From assembly GCF_032397745.1 (NCBI RefSeq), contig NZ_CP135921.1:8358501-8422500 (forward strand): a stretch of 64,000 nucleotides of DNA, read 5' to 3'. Origin of the DNA: Bradyrhizobium prioriisuperbiae (GTDB lineage Bacteria; Pseudomonadota; Alphaproteobacteria; Rhizobiales; Xanthobacteraceae). Below the pieces are notes generated by a model. The model had not been told where the DNA came from. It searched no databases and was given only the letters and a program-made list of their open reading frames with translations. Positions within the stretch are counted from its first letter, which is position 1. Each line of letters opens with the position of its first letter. The position numbers and the translations under genes were made by a program. Below are positions 41,846 through 51,038 of the stretch, piece by piece.

Positions 41846-41925
41846 CCACGCCCACAACAATCGATCCCGGCCAACGCCCGCCCGTAACCGGCAGCGGGTT
41901 ATCCTGCGTCACCGGGAACCGCATC

Positions 41926-43290
41926 ATGGACATCGATCGCCGCCGCCTATTCAACGCCTCCGCAGCCGGGCTTGCGGCGGGCGCGCTCGCGCCGTCGGTG
42001 GCGCAGGCCGCGCCCTTGCCGTCCGCACTCGGCCGCGACGCCACGCAATACGGCGTGCGCCCCAACAGCCCCGATGATCAGACCCGCGCCCTGCAGCGCG
42101 CGATCGATGAGAGCGCACGCGCCCAGGCGCCGCTGGCACTGCCGCCCGGGACCTATCGCACCGGACGGCTGCAACTGCCGAATGGCGCGCAGATCGCCGG
42201 TGTTCACGGCGCAACCCGGCTGCAACTCATCGGCGGCCCGTCGCTGTTCGAGAGCCAGGGCAGCAACGGCGTGGCCCTGACCAATCTTGTGATCGACGGC
42301 GGCAGCATCGCGCTGCCGCAGCGTCGCGGCCTCGTTCACTTCCTGCAAGGCCTCGATGTCCGTATTCTCGATTGCGAGATCGCCGCGAGCGGCGGCGCCG
42401 GCATCTGGCTGGAAAACGTCGCCGGCGAAGTGAGCGGCAACCAGATCCACGACATCGCGACCACCGCGGTGATTTCCTTCGACGCGCTCGGCTTGCTGGT
42501 CGGTCGCAACACCATTCGCAACACCGCGGTCAACGGTATCGAGATCCTGCGCAGCGCGATCGGCGACGACGGCACGCTGGTGATCGACAACCGCATCGAC
42601 GGGATCAAGGCCGGTCCCGGCGGTTCCGGGCAGTATGGCAACGCCATCAACGCGTTTCGCGCCGGCAACGTCATCGTGCGCGGCAATCGCATCACCAATT
42701 GCGATTATTCGGCGGTGCGCGGCAATTCAGCCGCCAACATCCAGATCACCGGCAACAGCGTCAGCAATGTGCGCGAAGTGGCGCTGTATTCCGAGTTCGC
42801 TTTCGAAGGCGCCGTGATCGCCAACAACACCGTCGACATCGCGGCCGTCGGCGTCTCGGTCTGCAACTTCAATGAGGGCGGACGGCTCGCCGTCGTGCAG
42901 GGCAATATCATCCGCAACCTGCTGCCGAAACGCCCGATCGGCACCGCGCCGGACGATGACGCGGGCGTCGGTATCTACATCGAGGCCGATACCGCGGTGA
43001 CCGGCAATGTGATCGAGAATGCGCCGGCCTGCGGCATTGTCGCCGGCTGGGGCAAATACCTGCGCGATATCGCCATCACCGGCAATGTGATCCGCAACGC
43101 CTTTGTCGGCATCGGAGTCTCCGTGGTGCCGGGTGCGGGTTCGGCGCTGATCAATGGCAACATGATTTCGGGAGCGGGCCGGGGCGGCGTAGTCGGCTAT
43201 GATCACGCCAAACCGGTGACCGGCGATCTCACCCGTGACGGTGCGTCACGCTTCGCTCAGATCGCGCTCGGCACCAACACCGTTCGCTGA
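41926..43290 (+). CDS. Tat-exported beta-helix protein (TIGR03808-like)
   Basis: A 454-residue protein with a twin-arginine signal (DIDRRRLFNASAAGLAAGAL, cut after AQA). It is then built of right-handed beta-helix repeats with the Asn ladder (VSGNQI, VRGNRITNC, ITGNSVSNV, VTGNVIENA, ITGNVIRNA). It closely fits the TIGR03808 family of Rhizobiales. The parallel helix suggests polysaccharide binding or cleavage outside the cytoplasm. Its last 45 bases overlap the convergent neighbour. Confidence 0.85.
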   Translation: MDIDRRRLFNASAAGLAAGALAPSVAQAAPLPSALGRDATQYGVRPNSPDDQTRALQRAIDESARAQAPLALPPGTYRTGRLQLPNGAQIAGVHGATRLQLIGGPSLFESQGSNGVALTNLVIDGGSIALPQRRGLVHFLQGLDVRILDCEIAASGGAGIWLENVAGEVSGNQIHDIATTAVISFDALGLLVGRNTIRNTAVNGIEILRSAIGDDGTLVIDNRIDGIKAGPGGSGQYGNAINAFRAGNVIVRGNRITNCDYSAVRGNSAANIQITGNSVSNVREVALYSEFAFEGAVIANNTVDIAAVGVSVCNFNEGGRLAVVQGNIIRNLLPKRPIGTAPDDDAGVGIYIEADTAVTGNVIENAPACGIVAGWGKYLRDIAITGNVIRNAFVGIGVSVVPGAGSALINGNMISGAGRGGVVGYDHAKPVTGDLTRDGASRFAQIALGTNTVR

Positions 43291-43680
43291 GAACAGCACC
43301 GGCGGCAGCAGCGAGGGCCGCCGCGGTGGCACCGCTGCAGGCGCAGGCGACGGCCTTTCGCCGGCGAAACTCTGAAGCAGCGAAATCGCCTCCGCTGCAT
43401 CCTTCGCGGCCGGCGGCTCCGGCGGCATCAGCGGGACATTCGCAGGTGGCACCAGCGGCAATGGCGGCTTGGCGATCGGGTTGAATTGCTCGATCCGGCG
43501 CCAGGCATCGACCGCTGCGCGGGACTCCCGCACGTTCATCAGAAAGGCTTCTTCCGTGTGAAAACGCCGCCACCGTCCGGTATCGTAGAGTTCGGTGAGG
43601 TAAGCCAGCCGCTGCTCGGCGAGAGCGCGTCCGCGAGCTGCGAAATCTTGGCTGAAAGCAATTCCGGGCCGTCGTGTCAT
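43246..43680 (-). CDS. TIGR03809-like conserved protein
   Basis: A 144-residue protein: MTRRPGIAFSQDFAARGRAL, YLTELYDTGRWRRFHTEEAF and SRAAVDAWRRI form a compact helical domain (1-75), followed by a Pro-rich tail. It fits the small family often found next to TIGR03808 in this group. Function unknown. The ATG at 43,680 is preferred to the TTG at 43,719. It ends tail-to-tail inside the TIGR03808-like gene. Confidence 0.72.
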   Translation of the reverse strand: MTRRPGIAFSQDFAARGRALAEQRLAYLTELYDTGRWRRFHTEEAFLMNVRESRAAVDAWRRIEQFNPIAKPPLPLVPPANVPLMPPEPPAAKDAAEAISLLQSFAGERPSPAPAAVPPRRPSLLPPVLFSANGVGAERDLSEA

Positions 43681-43880
43681 ATAAAAGTCCGCAAAGAGTA
43701 AAACGGACGCAAGACGCAACGGACGAATCAGTTTTTAACTCCTGCGACTATTTTGTGGAAAGTCGATTCGTTGTCCAGCCCCCGCGGTTGACAACGCGAT
43801 AAAAAATTACGATTCGATGCCGCAGATAACTTGACGTTCTGCGTCCGGCGTCAGGGCGGACTCAATTTATCGCACGCCGT

Positions 43881-46199
43881 TCATCGCACCCGCAGCTTGA
43901 TCGCAGCCCGGAATGATCCACGCACGGCTGAAGATGCGGGCATCAGCGGTCCTGACGAGACGGGCACGCCGGCCGTGGCGACGCCCGACGACGCTGGCGC
44001 CCCGGCCGGCGCCGGGATTACGGCGATCGAACGCGACAGCGCCTGGGTGTAGTCGCCGACCGGCGTAAAGGCATTGCGGCTGAAGTCGTGACGGATGGCG
44101 TCGCCGCCGTCGGAACGCACCGCGCACACCGCGACCACCGTCTCGATGCCCCGGTCCTTCATCTGAAACTGAAATGGCGCGCCGGTGCCCGGAAACTGGA
44201 TGGGCACGCCGGCCCGGATGCGGTTGTCCTGCTGATACTTGTTCGGCAGTAACACCGTGCCCTCGCCCTTCTCGTCGACGTCGGTCAGCGTCAGGAAGCA
44301 ATCGCGCGGGGCGACGATCGTGAACACCGGGCTGTCGCCCTGGCGATAAGTGTCCGCATCCGATGTCAGCGACAGGTCGGTGGTGGAGATCGGCTGCGCC
44401 AGCGTCTCGGCGAAGGCCTGCGGCTGCCGGGCGTTGGCGATAAGCACCGGCTGCAGATCGGTCATCTCAGAAGCCAGCTCGCGGAACATCACCTCGAACT
44501 GATCCCGTGGCACGGAGCCCTGCTGCAGCCGGCGGACCAGCGGCTTGGTTTTCCGGGTTGCGTCAGTGGACGCCTCCTTGAAGCCCTTGGTATCGACGCC
44601 GAGTTCGGCGGCCGCCAACGTCAGGTCCAGATCGTCCTCGTAACGCTTGAACAGCGCGTTGATGGTCTCGACGCCGTTGAGCTTCAACGTCGGGTCGAGC
44701 CCGGCGCGCGCCATTGCATCGGCGAAACGCCTGGCATCGCCGTCGATCACGGCGTCCATCTTGTCGTGCGGCGGGTACAAGCCATCCACCGCCTCGCGCG
44801 TCTCGCGCGGGAAGGACCTGGTGGCGAGCACGCTGTCGCGGATATCGTCCTTGGCCTTGCGCATGCCCTGGTCGTGGCAGCCCATGCAGGAGATGCCGTT
44901 GGTGACGGCGAAGTCCTTGCGAGAGGCATCGCGAACGATCGTTGTCGGCCCCTTGTCGAGCCGCTCACCACTGGCCTTGTTCAGATAGTAGCCCTGAAAG
45001 CCGTTCGGCAGGCTGAACACAGTCTCGCCGCCGTCGTGATGGAAACCGTTGCCGTCAGGCCCGAGTGGAAACGCGAACAGATTCTGCCGGTCGCGGTTGC
45101 CAGCAAAATCATACGAGGTCCAGAAATAGCCACTGCGCGAGGGATGCCGCTCGATCAGGCGATTGTTCTGGCTGACGCCGGACTTCTGGAAACCGGCACG
45201 CTGGGCGACAAAATTGCGGATGTTGCTCTCGACGTTGACGCCTTGATCGCGCGCCAGCGCCTGGAACGTGGGCGGCAGCCGCAGCAGCGCGTCGTAGAGC
45301 GGCGGTTGCGATGCTGCGAAGGCGAACCAATCCGCCCGGATATAAGCGAGCGGCGTCTGCGTGGCACCGGACACAGCCCCATTGATCCGCGCATCGGGCT
45401 GGACGTTGTAGGGATAGACCGCGAGCAGGTCGCTCCAGTCAGCCGCAGTCCAGCCGAGATCGGCGAGATTGAACCGCAGGATCGTGGCCTCCGGATCGAC
45501 CGTCTCCAGTTTCACCACGTTCGACGAGCGGCTGAGCGAATTGAGAAGCTTGATGGCGCCCTGGCGATACACCTTCATCGCCGCGGGATCTGCGCAGGTG
45601 TTGGCGAGATGGGTCAGCGTCAGATACCGCGTGGTCGCGCGGCGCGGCGCCAATTGCTTGTCGAGGTCGGCGACCATGAAACCGACCATCGTCTCCGGCG
45701 TGATTAGTTTGTGACTTTCGCACGACGCGACCGCCTTGCTGCCGAGCGCGGCGATCCAGGTCTCCAGTGCTTTGAGATCGGCCTCGGATAATGTTCCGTA
45801 TCTGGTTTCGCCTTCATAGTTAACGTCGTACGGCATCTCCTTGTCCGCGATCTGGCGGAACAGCTTCGATCCCAACGGATTGCCGGGCAGCACGTAACTG
45901 GGATTAGCGGCGATCTGGTCGAGCTTGAGGATGTTGCCGAAATTCTTCGCCGGCCGCTCGCGATTGATCAGCTTGCCTTGCTGATGGCAACGAGCACAAT
46001 GCCGGTCCAGCACGTTGAAGGCGGCCGCGGCAACGGGATCCGACGGCGGGAGGATCGCCTCCGGCGCGGCATTCGAGGCGGAGGCGTCCTGTCCCATGGC
46101 GCTCCGCGACATCGTGCCACCGCCGAGCAGAACGACCAAGCCGGCCACCAGCGCGAGCCCGAGGGTTTCGCGACGTGTCCTTTCAAGGCGTCCAGACAT
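43881..46199 (-). CDS. Exported di-haem DUF4384 protein
   Basis: A 772-residue protein: signal peptide (LGLALVAGLVVLLGGGTMSR), a first haem site CARCH (68-72) in a cytochrome-c-like domain with later Met (KEMPYD), a long middle region, and a second haem site CMGCH near residue 440 (NGISCMGCHDQ). A C-terminal DUF4384 domain follows (LSLTSDADTYRQGDSPVFTI, CFLTLTDVDEKGEGTVLLPN). DUF4384 is usually a beta-sandwich attached to proteases or caspases. Joining it to haem c is uncommon. Probably a periplasmic redox or binding protein; it follows the subtilase operon in the same direction. Confidence 0.75.
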   Translation of the reverse strand: MSGRLERTRRETLGLALVAGLVVLLGGGTMSRSAMGQDASASNAAPEAILPPSDPVAAAAFNVLDRHCARCHQQGKLINRERPAKNFGNILKLDQIAANPSYVLPGNPLGSKLFRQIADKEMPYDVNYEGETRYGTLSEADLKALETWIAALGSKAVASCESHKLITPETMVGFMVADLDKQLAPRRATTRYLTLTHLANTCADPAAMKVYRQGAIKLLNSLSRSSNVVKLETVDPEATILRFNLADLGWTAADWSDLLAVYPYNVQPDARINGAVSGATQTPLAYIRADWFAFAASQPPLYDALLRLPPTFQALARDQGVNVESNIRNFVAQRAGFQKSGVSQNNRLIERHPSRSGYFWTSYDFAGNRDRQNLFAFPLGPDGNGFHHDGGETVFSLPNGFQGYYLNKASGERLDKGPTTIVRDASRKDFAVTNGISCMGCHDQGMRKAKDDIRDSVLATRSFPRETREAVDGLYPPHDKMDAVIDGDARRFADAMARAGLDPTLKLNGVETINALFKRYEDDLDLTLAAAELGVDTKGFKEASTDATRKTKPLVRRLQQGSVPRDQFEVMFRELASEMTDLQPVLIANARQPQAFAETLAQPISTTDLSLTSDADTYRQGDSPVFTIVAPRDCFLTLTDVDEKGEGTVLLPNKYQQDNRIRAGVPIQFPGTGAPFQFQMKDRGIETVVAVCAVRSDGGDAIRHDFSRNAFTPVGDYTQALSRSIAVIPAPAGAPASSGVATAGVPVSSGPLMPASSAVRGSFRAAIKLRVR

Positions 46200-46364
46200 C
46201 AGTATTCCTCAAGACAATCAGCAGTGAGTTCACGACTTGGCGGGATTGAAAGCCATCATGTCGTGATGGCGAGGGCTCGGCAATGCGGGGAAATGACCGG
46301 GCCATATTCCCTCAGCTATCTCGGATCAGCTCCGTTGGCGGGCTTCGCACGGGGGCGGTGGCAG

Positions 46365-46399
46365 AAAAAGACCCGCCCGGGGGGACAACCGGGCGGGTC
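46365..46399 (-). terminator. Strong Rho-independent terminator (minus strand)
   Basis: A perfect 11-bp stem, GACCCGCCCGG (46,370-46,380) with CCGGGCGGGTC (46,389-46,399), is followed on the minus strand by five T. It ends transcription coming from the subtilase operon or from a small RNA in the gap. Confidence 0.75.
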
Positions 46400-46664
46400 C
46401 AGCCGTATCGGCACGTGGGTGGATGGGCGCTCGCGCCGAACAGCCCGGGAAGGTTTCCCTTCCCACACATGTAAGTCGTGGGAGCCTGCCGAACCGTTCA
46501 AAGCCGAAGTGATTTTTTTTGCCTCCCCTGGACGAATAAAAATCCAGGCTGGCCGGCATCGAAAAACGAGCTTTCGCGTTCGTTTTTAGTCCGAAGGAGC
46601 TGAAGAATACCGCGTGCCGAAATATCGGCAGGACTACCAAACGGCCTGCAATGGCACTACGAAT

Positions 46665-46691
46665 AACCCGTCATGCTCAACATGACGGGTT
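46665..46691 (-). terminator. Terminator-like hairpin after the subtilase gene
   Basis: AACCCGTCATG (46,665-46,675) and CATGACGGGTT (46,681-46,691) form a perfect 11-bp stem with a five-base loop, 38 bases past the protease stop. The T-run is weak on either strand, so it may stabilise the mRNA end rather than terminate. Confidence 0.55.
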
Positions 46692-46728
46692 TACATCAAT
46701 GGCAACAATGCACGCTCGGTTGCGCCGC

Positions 46729-48240
46729 TCAGCGCGGCGTCGACGGACTGGCGCCGGTGGTTGCGGCAGGGCGACCGGACGCCGTTGCAACCGGCGCTCC
46801 GGCTGCGGTGACAGCATTGAACGCATCAGCTTTTCCGGCGCCGAACATGTCATCCCGTCCCGGAGTCCCGAGGTCCTGCGCGGTCTTGGTCAGGATGGAT
46901 CGCACATCGTCCGGCGTCAGCGCCGGATTGCGCTCGATCATCAGTGCAATCAGCCCGCTGATATAGGCGGCGGAGAACGAGGTTCCCGACGTGACCTGAT
47001 ATTTCCCATCGGGGGCCGGAGTAAGGATATCGACGCCGGGGGCTGCGATCGCGATATGGCGACCGCGGTTCGATGCAGGGAACAGCTTGTCGGATGCATC
47101 CGTTGCGCTCACCGCAATGACATTGCGATCCGCGGCCGGAAACAGCGGCGGCGACTTCGGGCCCGCATTGCCGCTGGCGGCGACCAGGACCACGCCCTTG
47201 GCAGCGGCCGCTGCGAGAACCTTGCCGATCAGCGGGTCTTCAGGGCCAGCGAAGCTCATATTGATGATCCGCGCGCCGCGCGACACCGCATAATCGATGC
47301 TCTTGATGATGACGAACGACGTGCTCTCGGCGCTGCTGCCGGACACGCCAAAGGCGCGGATCGCCAGCAGGCTGGCGGACGGCGAACTTCCCATCAGGCG
47401 TGAATGCGATGCAATCACCCCGGCAATACCGGTGCCGTGCACATGGGGACCTTCGTTGCTGCCCAGCGCATCGTAGGTGCCGTCGATAACACCGGCGAGT
47501 TCGGGATGGCTGACGTCGATCCCGGAATCGATCACCGCGATGGTGACATTATCGCCCTTCGCCAGCGTGTGAGCCTCCGGCAGGCGCAACCGCGACAGCG
47601 CATACTGGGCCGGATCGCCCTCAGTGGGCGCCACCACCTGCTGCTGCAGAGTGAAGCGATAGTTCGGCTGCGCCGACTTGATGACGTTGTCGGCCACCAG
47701 TTCCCGGATCACGGCACTCACGGACCGGCTGTCCGAAATTCGCCAGCGGTACATGGTGCTGCCGACCAGGGGGAAATTCTGCGACTGGACACGGGTCAAC
47801 CGATGCCGCCGGGCAATGGCATCGGCTTCCGCGTTGCTTGGATTGCCGTCGACCTCGATCAGGACTTCCTTCGCCACGAAGCGCTGGTCATTGGCGGCGG
47901 GCGCATTTTTCTTCGCCTTCCTGACCGATCCATCGCCGCTGGCTTGGCCCTGCGGCGAGCTGGACTGCGTCAATCTGGTCCGGCTCTGGGTGCGGATCGA
48001 CTCGTCGTCGGAATTCAGGTTCGGCGAATAACGAACCGTCGGGCTGATGCTCGGGCTGATGTTAATGTTAGGCCCACGCGGCCCGACATTGATGTTGTTG
48101 ATGTTGGGGCCGCGGTTCATCGCCTGGGCAAGCACCGCGGGAGTTGAGATGATCAGCGCAGCGGCACTCACCAGCAACAGGCGGACCGGACGGCGCGCAT
48201 GCCACCAGCCGCAATTGCCGTCATTGCGATGTTTTGCCAT
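46729..48240 (-). CDS. Secreted S8 subtilisin-like serine protease
   Basis: A 503-residue protease. Signal peptide (LLLVSAAALIISTPAVLAQA), then an Asn/Pro/Ile-rich low-complexity stretch (42-75), an inhibitor-like propeptide (about 120-205: VAKEVLIEVDGNPSNAEADA) and the catalytic domain with D238 (VIDSGID), H268 (HVHGTGIAG) and S421 (GTSFSAAY). The order and spacing are intact, so it should be active after removal of the propeptide. It lies just downstream of an anti-sigma/ECF sigma pair (70-base gap), which suggests production on envelope stress. Confidence 0.9.
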   Translation of the reverse strand: MAKHRNDGNCGWWHARRPVRLLLVSAAALIISTPAVLAQAMNRGPNINNINVGPRGPNINISPSISPTVRYSPNLNSDDESIRTQSRTRLTQSSSPQGQASGDGSVRKAKKNAPAANDQRFVAKEVLIEVDGNPSNAEADAIARRHRLTRVQSQNFPLVGSTMYRWRISDSRSVSAVIRELVADNVIKSAQPNYRFTLQQQVVAPTEGDPAQYALSRLRLPEAHTLAKGDNVTIAVIDSGIDVSHPELAGVIDGTYDALGSNEGPHVHGTGIAGVIASHSRLMGSSPSASLLAIRAFGVSGSSAESTSFVIIKSIDYAVSRGARIINMSFAGPEDPLIGKVLAAAAAKGVVLVAASGNAGPKSPPLFPAADRNVIAVSATDASDKLFPASNRGRHIAIAAPGVDILTPAPDGKYQVTSGTSFSAAYISGLIALMIERNPALTPDDVRSILTKTAQDLGTPGRDDMFGAGKADAFNAVTAAGAPVATASGRPAATTGASPSTPR

Positions 48241-48310
48241 CCGCCCTCTCCGCTATTCGCCCGCTTTGCGCATCCCGGCACGACGATGGCCGGTTTTCGC
48301 AAGGACTCGC

Positions 48311-49006
48311 TTATTCCGCGATTGCGGCGAAACCTACGATCTTCTCGGACTGGATCTGCGTCATCAGGCGCGCAACGTCATCCTTGGACAGGATCTTGTC
48401 ACCAATCCGCACGCGGAAGGTGCCGGCTTTCGGGCCGTCGACGATCGACGCCTTATAGGTGCCGAGGAAGCTGTTGATGTCGGACATCTTCGCATCCGGC
48501 GCGAAACGGACCAGCGCCGTCACGCCGCCGAGCCCTCGTGTCGATCCCTGCTCGGACGCAACCACGATCGGCCCTTTGTTACCGTCAATCACGCGATCAT
48601 TAACAAGGACCGTGCCGATCACACCCGCCTGCAGCAGCACCAGAGCAGCGCCGGCGGTCGCGGAATATGCCAGCGCCCGCGGGGTCAGGCTGGCAAAGAA
48701 TGCCGAGATACGGCTCGACAGGCTCTGCGCCATCGACGGCTTGCGCGCCGGCTCGGCGTCGATCGCCGCGAACAGCTTCTGCATCGCCCGCGCCGACGGC
48801 GCGCCGAGGCTTTCGTTCAAATGAATGGTCGCGGCGTATTCATCCTGGATGACGGCATACTGCTTTGCCAACACCGGATCGCGCGCCAGCGCTTCGTCGA
48901 CACGTCGCGCATCGCGCGCATTCAGCGTGCCGGTGGCGTGCCACGGCAGCAGCGCTTCGAGCTCTTCAGGCTCGCTCTCCGGAATTTGCTTGCTTGTCGC
49001 GGTCAT
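48311..49006 (-). CDS. Membrane anti-sigma factor
   Basis: A 231-residue protein: an N-terminal cytoplasmic anti-sigma-like helical part (LEALLPWHATGTLNARDARR, then AKQYAVIQDEYAATI), one membrane helix (ALAYSATAGAALVLLQAGVI) and a periplasmic domain (TALVRFAPDAKMSDI ... FRVRIGDKILSK). 'LLPWHATGTL' is typical of zinc-less ASD anti-sigma factors. Start overlaps the sigma gene stop by four bases, the usual pairing. It should hold the sigma factor inactive until a periplasmic signal arrives. Confidence 0.85.
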   Translation of the reverse strand: MTATSKQIPESEPEELEALLPWHATGTLNARDARRVDEALARDPVLAKQYAVIQDEYAATIHLNESLGAPSARAMQKLFAAIDAEPARKPSMAQSLSSRISAFFASLTPRALAYSATAGAALVLLQAGVIGTVLVNDRVIDGNKGPIVVASEQGSTRGLGGVTALVRFAPDAKMSDINSFLGTYKASIVDGPKAGTFRVRIGDKILSKDDVARLMTQIQSEKIVGFAAIAE

Positions 49007-49683
49007 GGCCAACCTCGTTCGATACCGGCTGCTTTCAGCAGCTCGGCTAACTTCTTTCGCGCGTAAAACAGGCGCGTCTTGACTGTGTTCTCTGGAATAC
49101 CAACGATCTCCGCCACCTCCTCCACGGACTTTTCGTGGTAGTAGACGAGATCGACGATCTCCCGATGCTCCGGCGAAAGTGCGGTCAAACATTTCTTCAA
49201 CGCCTCGCCCGTGTCCTTCTTCTGAACAATGACCTCGGGGTCGTCGGAGGTATCCTCGATCGAAGCCGCAGTTTCGTCGTCCAGTTCCACGTCTTTCCGC
49301 TTGCGCAGCGCAGAGAGCGCCTTAAAGCGGGCGATCGCCAGGAGCCAGGTCGATACCGCCGAGCGGCCTTCGAACTTGCCGGCCTGACGCCACACATCGA
49401 GAAAAACCTCGCTGATGAGATCTTCCGCAATCTGCTCGTTACGCACGAGCCGCAGCGAGAAGCGAAACACCCGCACATGGTGCCTTCCGTAAAGCACCTG
49501 CATGGCAAGCCGGTCGCCAGAGGCGATCCGAGCGATCAGGACTTCGTCCGAAGCCGCCTGGGCCGTACTCAACGTCCAACTCGCAAGGTTGGTCGGGTCG
49601 ATTTGGGAGTAGGTTCGAACGTCACGGGGAAAATCTTCGCTAAATAGTTGTAGATGCCGCACCGGTGGGTGGTGCCGGCGCAA
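49003..49683 (-). CDS. ECF sigma factor (paired with subtilase operon)
   Basis: A 226-residue RpoE-like sigma. Region 2 is LYGRHHVRVFRFSLRLVRNE followed by AEDLISEVFLDVWRQA and STWLLAIARFKALSAL. Region 4 is CLTALSPEHREIVDLVYYHE followed by SVEEVAEIVGIPENTVKTRL. The first 45 residues are poorly conserved and the only starts are non-ATG (TTG 49,683 or GTG at codon 8), so the true N-terminus may be shorter. Forms an operon with the anti-sigma and the protease. Confidence 0.88.
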   Translation of the reverse strand: MRRHHPPVRHLQLFSEDFPRDVRTYSQIDPTNLASWTLSTAQAASDEVLIARIASGDRLAMQVLYGRHHVRVFRFSLRLVRNEQIAEDLISEVFLDVWRQAGKFEGRSAVSTWLLAIARFKALSALRKRKDVELDDETAASIEDTSDDPEVIVQKKDTGEALKKCLTALSPEHREIVDLVYYHEKSVEEVAEIVGIPENTVKTRLFYARKKLAELLKAAGIERGWP

Positions 49684-49832
49684 ATTGCCCCTGAATCATG
49701 AGTCAGGGCAAGGCGTTAAGCTCAAATCGCCAAAAAGGTAAATTAGCACCACAAACCCAATTAATGGGATTCACCGTCCCGCCGCTAGTTCCCCGGAGCG
49801 ATGCCGTACTCGTGCGGGCCGATCAGGCACAG

Positions 49833-50477
49833 CTAGAAGCGCAGGACACGCGAGCCCGCCAAGGCCCCTACGGCGGCCACCAGCGCGGTTGCGAGGGTGT
49901 ACCAGGTGGCGACGAACAGCGGCGAGTCGTCCGTGCAGTGCGCTGCGTAGAGTGTGGCGGCAAGGCCGGCCGAGAAGAGACCGGCGACGGCGCCAGTCAG
50001 CGCGGGACGCGTCGGCGCGCCGTGACGCAACGCGATCAGGGATGCGGCCAGGATCGGCAGCGACATTGCCGGGATCGCGGTCATGCAGACCCGCGAATTG
50101 TTGCCGATCATCCGCGCACTCCATGACAACCGCTGCGGCACCAGACAATCGGCGATGATGCCGAGCACCAGCAACCCGACAGGAACCACAAGCAACCAGA
50201 TCCGGCCTCCGACCGGAGCCGCCGGATGGGCCAGGCGCAGGCCGATCGCAATCGCCGGGATGGCAAGCCCCAGGGTCACCACGAACTTGAGATCGAAAAA
50301 CGGGTTGTGCATGGCGGTGGCGACATCGGGACGAACATGGAGCGCCATCATGAACATCATCGAGGAGACCGCGCCCGCGATGATCAGGCCGACGGCGAGC
50401 CACATGCTGACGGAACGGGCGCGCCACTCATTGTCGGCGGCGAGGGTGCGGATGAGATGATCGGTATCCATGCTCAA
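49833..50477 (-). CDS. nrsF: NrsF-like (DUF1109) membrane anti-sigma factor
   Basis: A 214-residue protein with six predicted membrane helices (SMWLAVGLIIAGAVSSMMFM; LKFVVTLGLAIPAIAIGLRL; LLVVPVGLLVLGIIA; and three more). It fits DUF1109/NrsF, the anti-sigma of SigF-type ECF factors in Caulobacter and relatives. Conserved cysteines occur in DCLVP and AHCTDDSP, the type implicated in sensing metals or oxidants. The TTG at 50,477 overlaps the sigma stop; ATG 50,471 is the alternative. Confidence 0.82.
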   Translation of the reverse strand: MSMDTDHLIRTLAADNEWRARSVSMWLAVGLIIAGAVSSMMFMMALHVRPDVATAMHNPFFDLKFVVTLGLAIPAIAIGLRLAHPAAPVGGRIWLLVVPVGLLVLGIIADCLVPQRLSWSARMIGNNSRVCMTAIPAMSLPILAASLIALRHGAPTRPALTGAVAGLFSAGLAATLYAAHCTDDSPLFVATWYTLATALVAAVGALAGSRVLRF

Positions 50478-51019
50478 TCCTTCCGAAGCCTGCTGGCAAG
50501 GCTTGCAAGTCCACGATGCAGGGCAACGCGAACGGCCCCCTCACTCATCGCGAGCTTTTTCGCGGTGTCCTTGATCGATACGCTCTCCACTGCAATCGAC
50601 TGCAGTACATCGCGCTGACGCGACGGCAAACCTGCGAGATGAGAAGCCACTTCGCCGGACGGCAGCGTGTCCTCCACCTGTTCCCCGGGAATGATCTCCG
50701 CGAAGTCGTCGATATTGACAAAGATCCGCCGGCCACGCCGACGCAGCGCATCGATCAGCTTGTTGCGGGCAATCGTGAACAGCCACGGTGCGAACGGCGC
50801 GTTCGCGTCCCAGGTGTGTTTCTTCAAATGCACCGCAAGAAGGATCTCCTGCACGATATCCTCGGACTGGTCGACCGGTTGGCCCGCGCGCGCCAATCCA
50901 CGGCGTGTCGCGGCCCTCAGGACCGGCGTTACGGCCTTGAGCAGATGGTGGTAAGCGGCGTTGTCGCCCGCATTGGCCGACCGCATCAGGTCGGTCCACT
51001 CGTCTTCACGTCCCCGCAC
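50474..51019 (-). CDS. SigF-type ECF sigma factor (NrsF partner)
   Basis: A 181-residue sigma: region 2 with DQSEDIVQEILLAVHLKKHT and APFAPWLFTIARNKLIDALR, region 4 with LPSRQRDVLQSIAVESVSIK and DTAKKLAMSEGAVRVALHRG. The GTG at 51,019 follows a GGGAG site. A GTG at 51,031 would lie at or before the predicted transcription start. The open frame reaches far upstream without homology. Regulates itself and probably the stress-protection genes; the paired NrsF holds it at the membrane. Confidence 0.86.
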   Translation of the reverse strand: MRGREDEWTDLMRSANAGDNAAYHHLLKAVTPVLRAATRRGLARAGQPVDQSEDIVQEILLAVHLKKHTWDANAPFAPWLFTIARNKLIDALRRRGRRIFVNIDDFAEIIPGEQVEDTLPSGEVASHLAGLPSRQRDVLQSIAVESVSIKDTAKKLAMSEGAVRVALHRGLASLASRLRKD

Positions 51020-51038
51020 GGGCGCTCCCACGTCGATA

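Larger units (their letters stand above)
46200..46728. other. Hairpin-rich intergenic region, 529 bp
   Basis: No credible gene. Besides the two terminator-like stems listed separately, it has GGGAAGG-TTTC-CCTTCCC near 46,446 and AAAAACGA (46,562-46,569) with TCGTTTTT (46,580-46,587). It must also hold the promoter of the DUF4384 gene. The density of perfect stems fits a small RNA gene, but no family is recognised. Confidence 0.4.
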
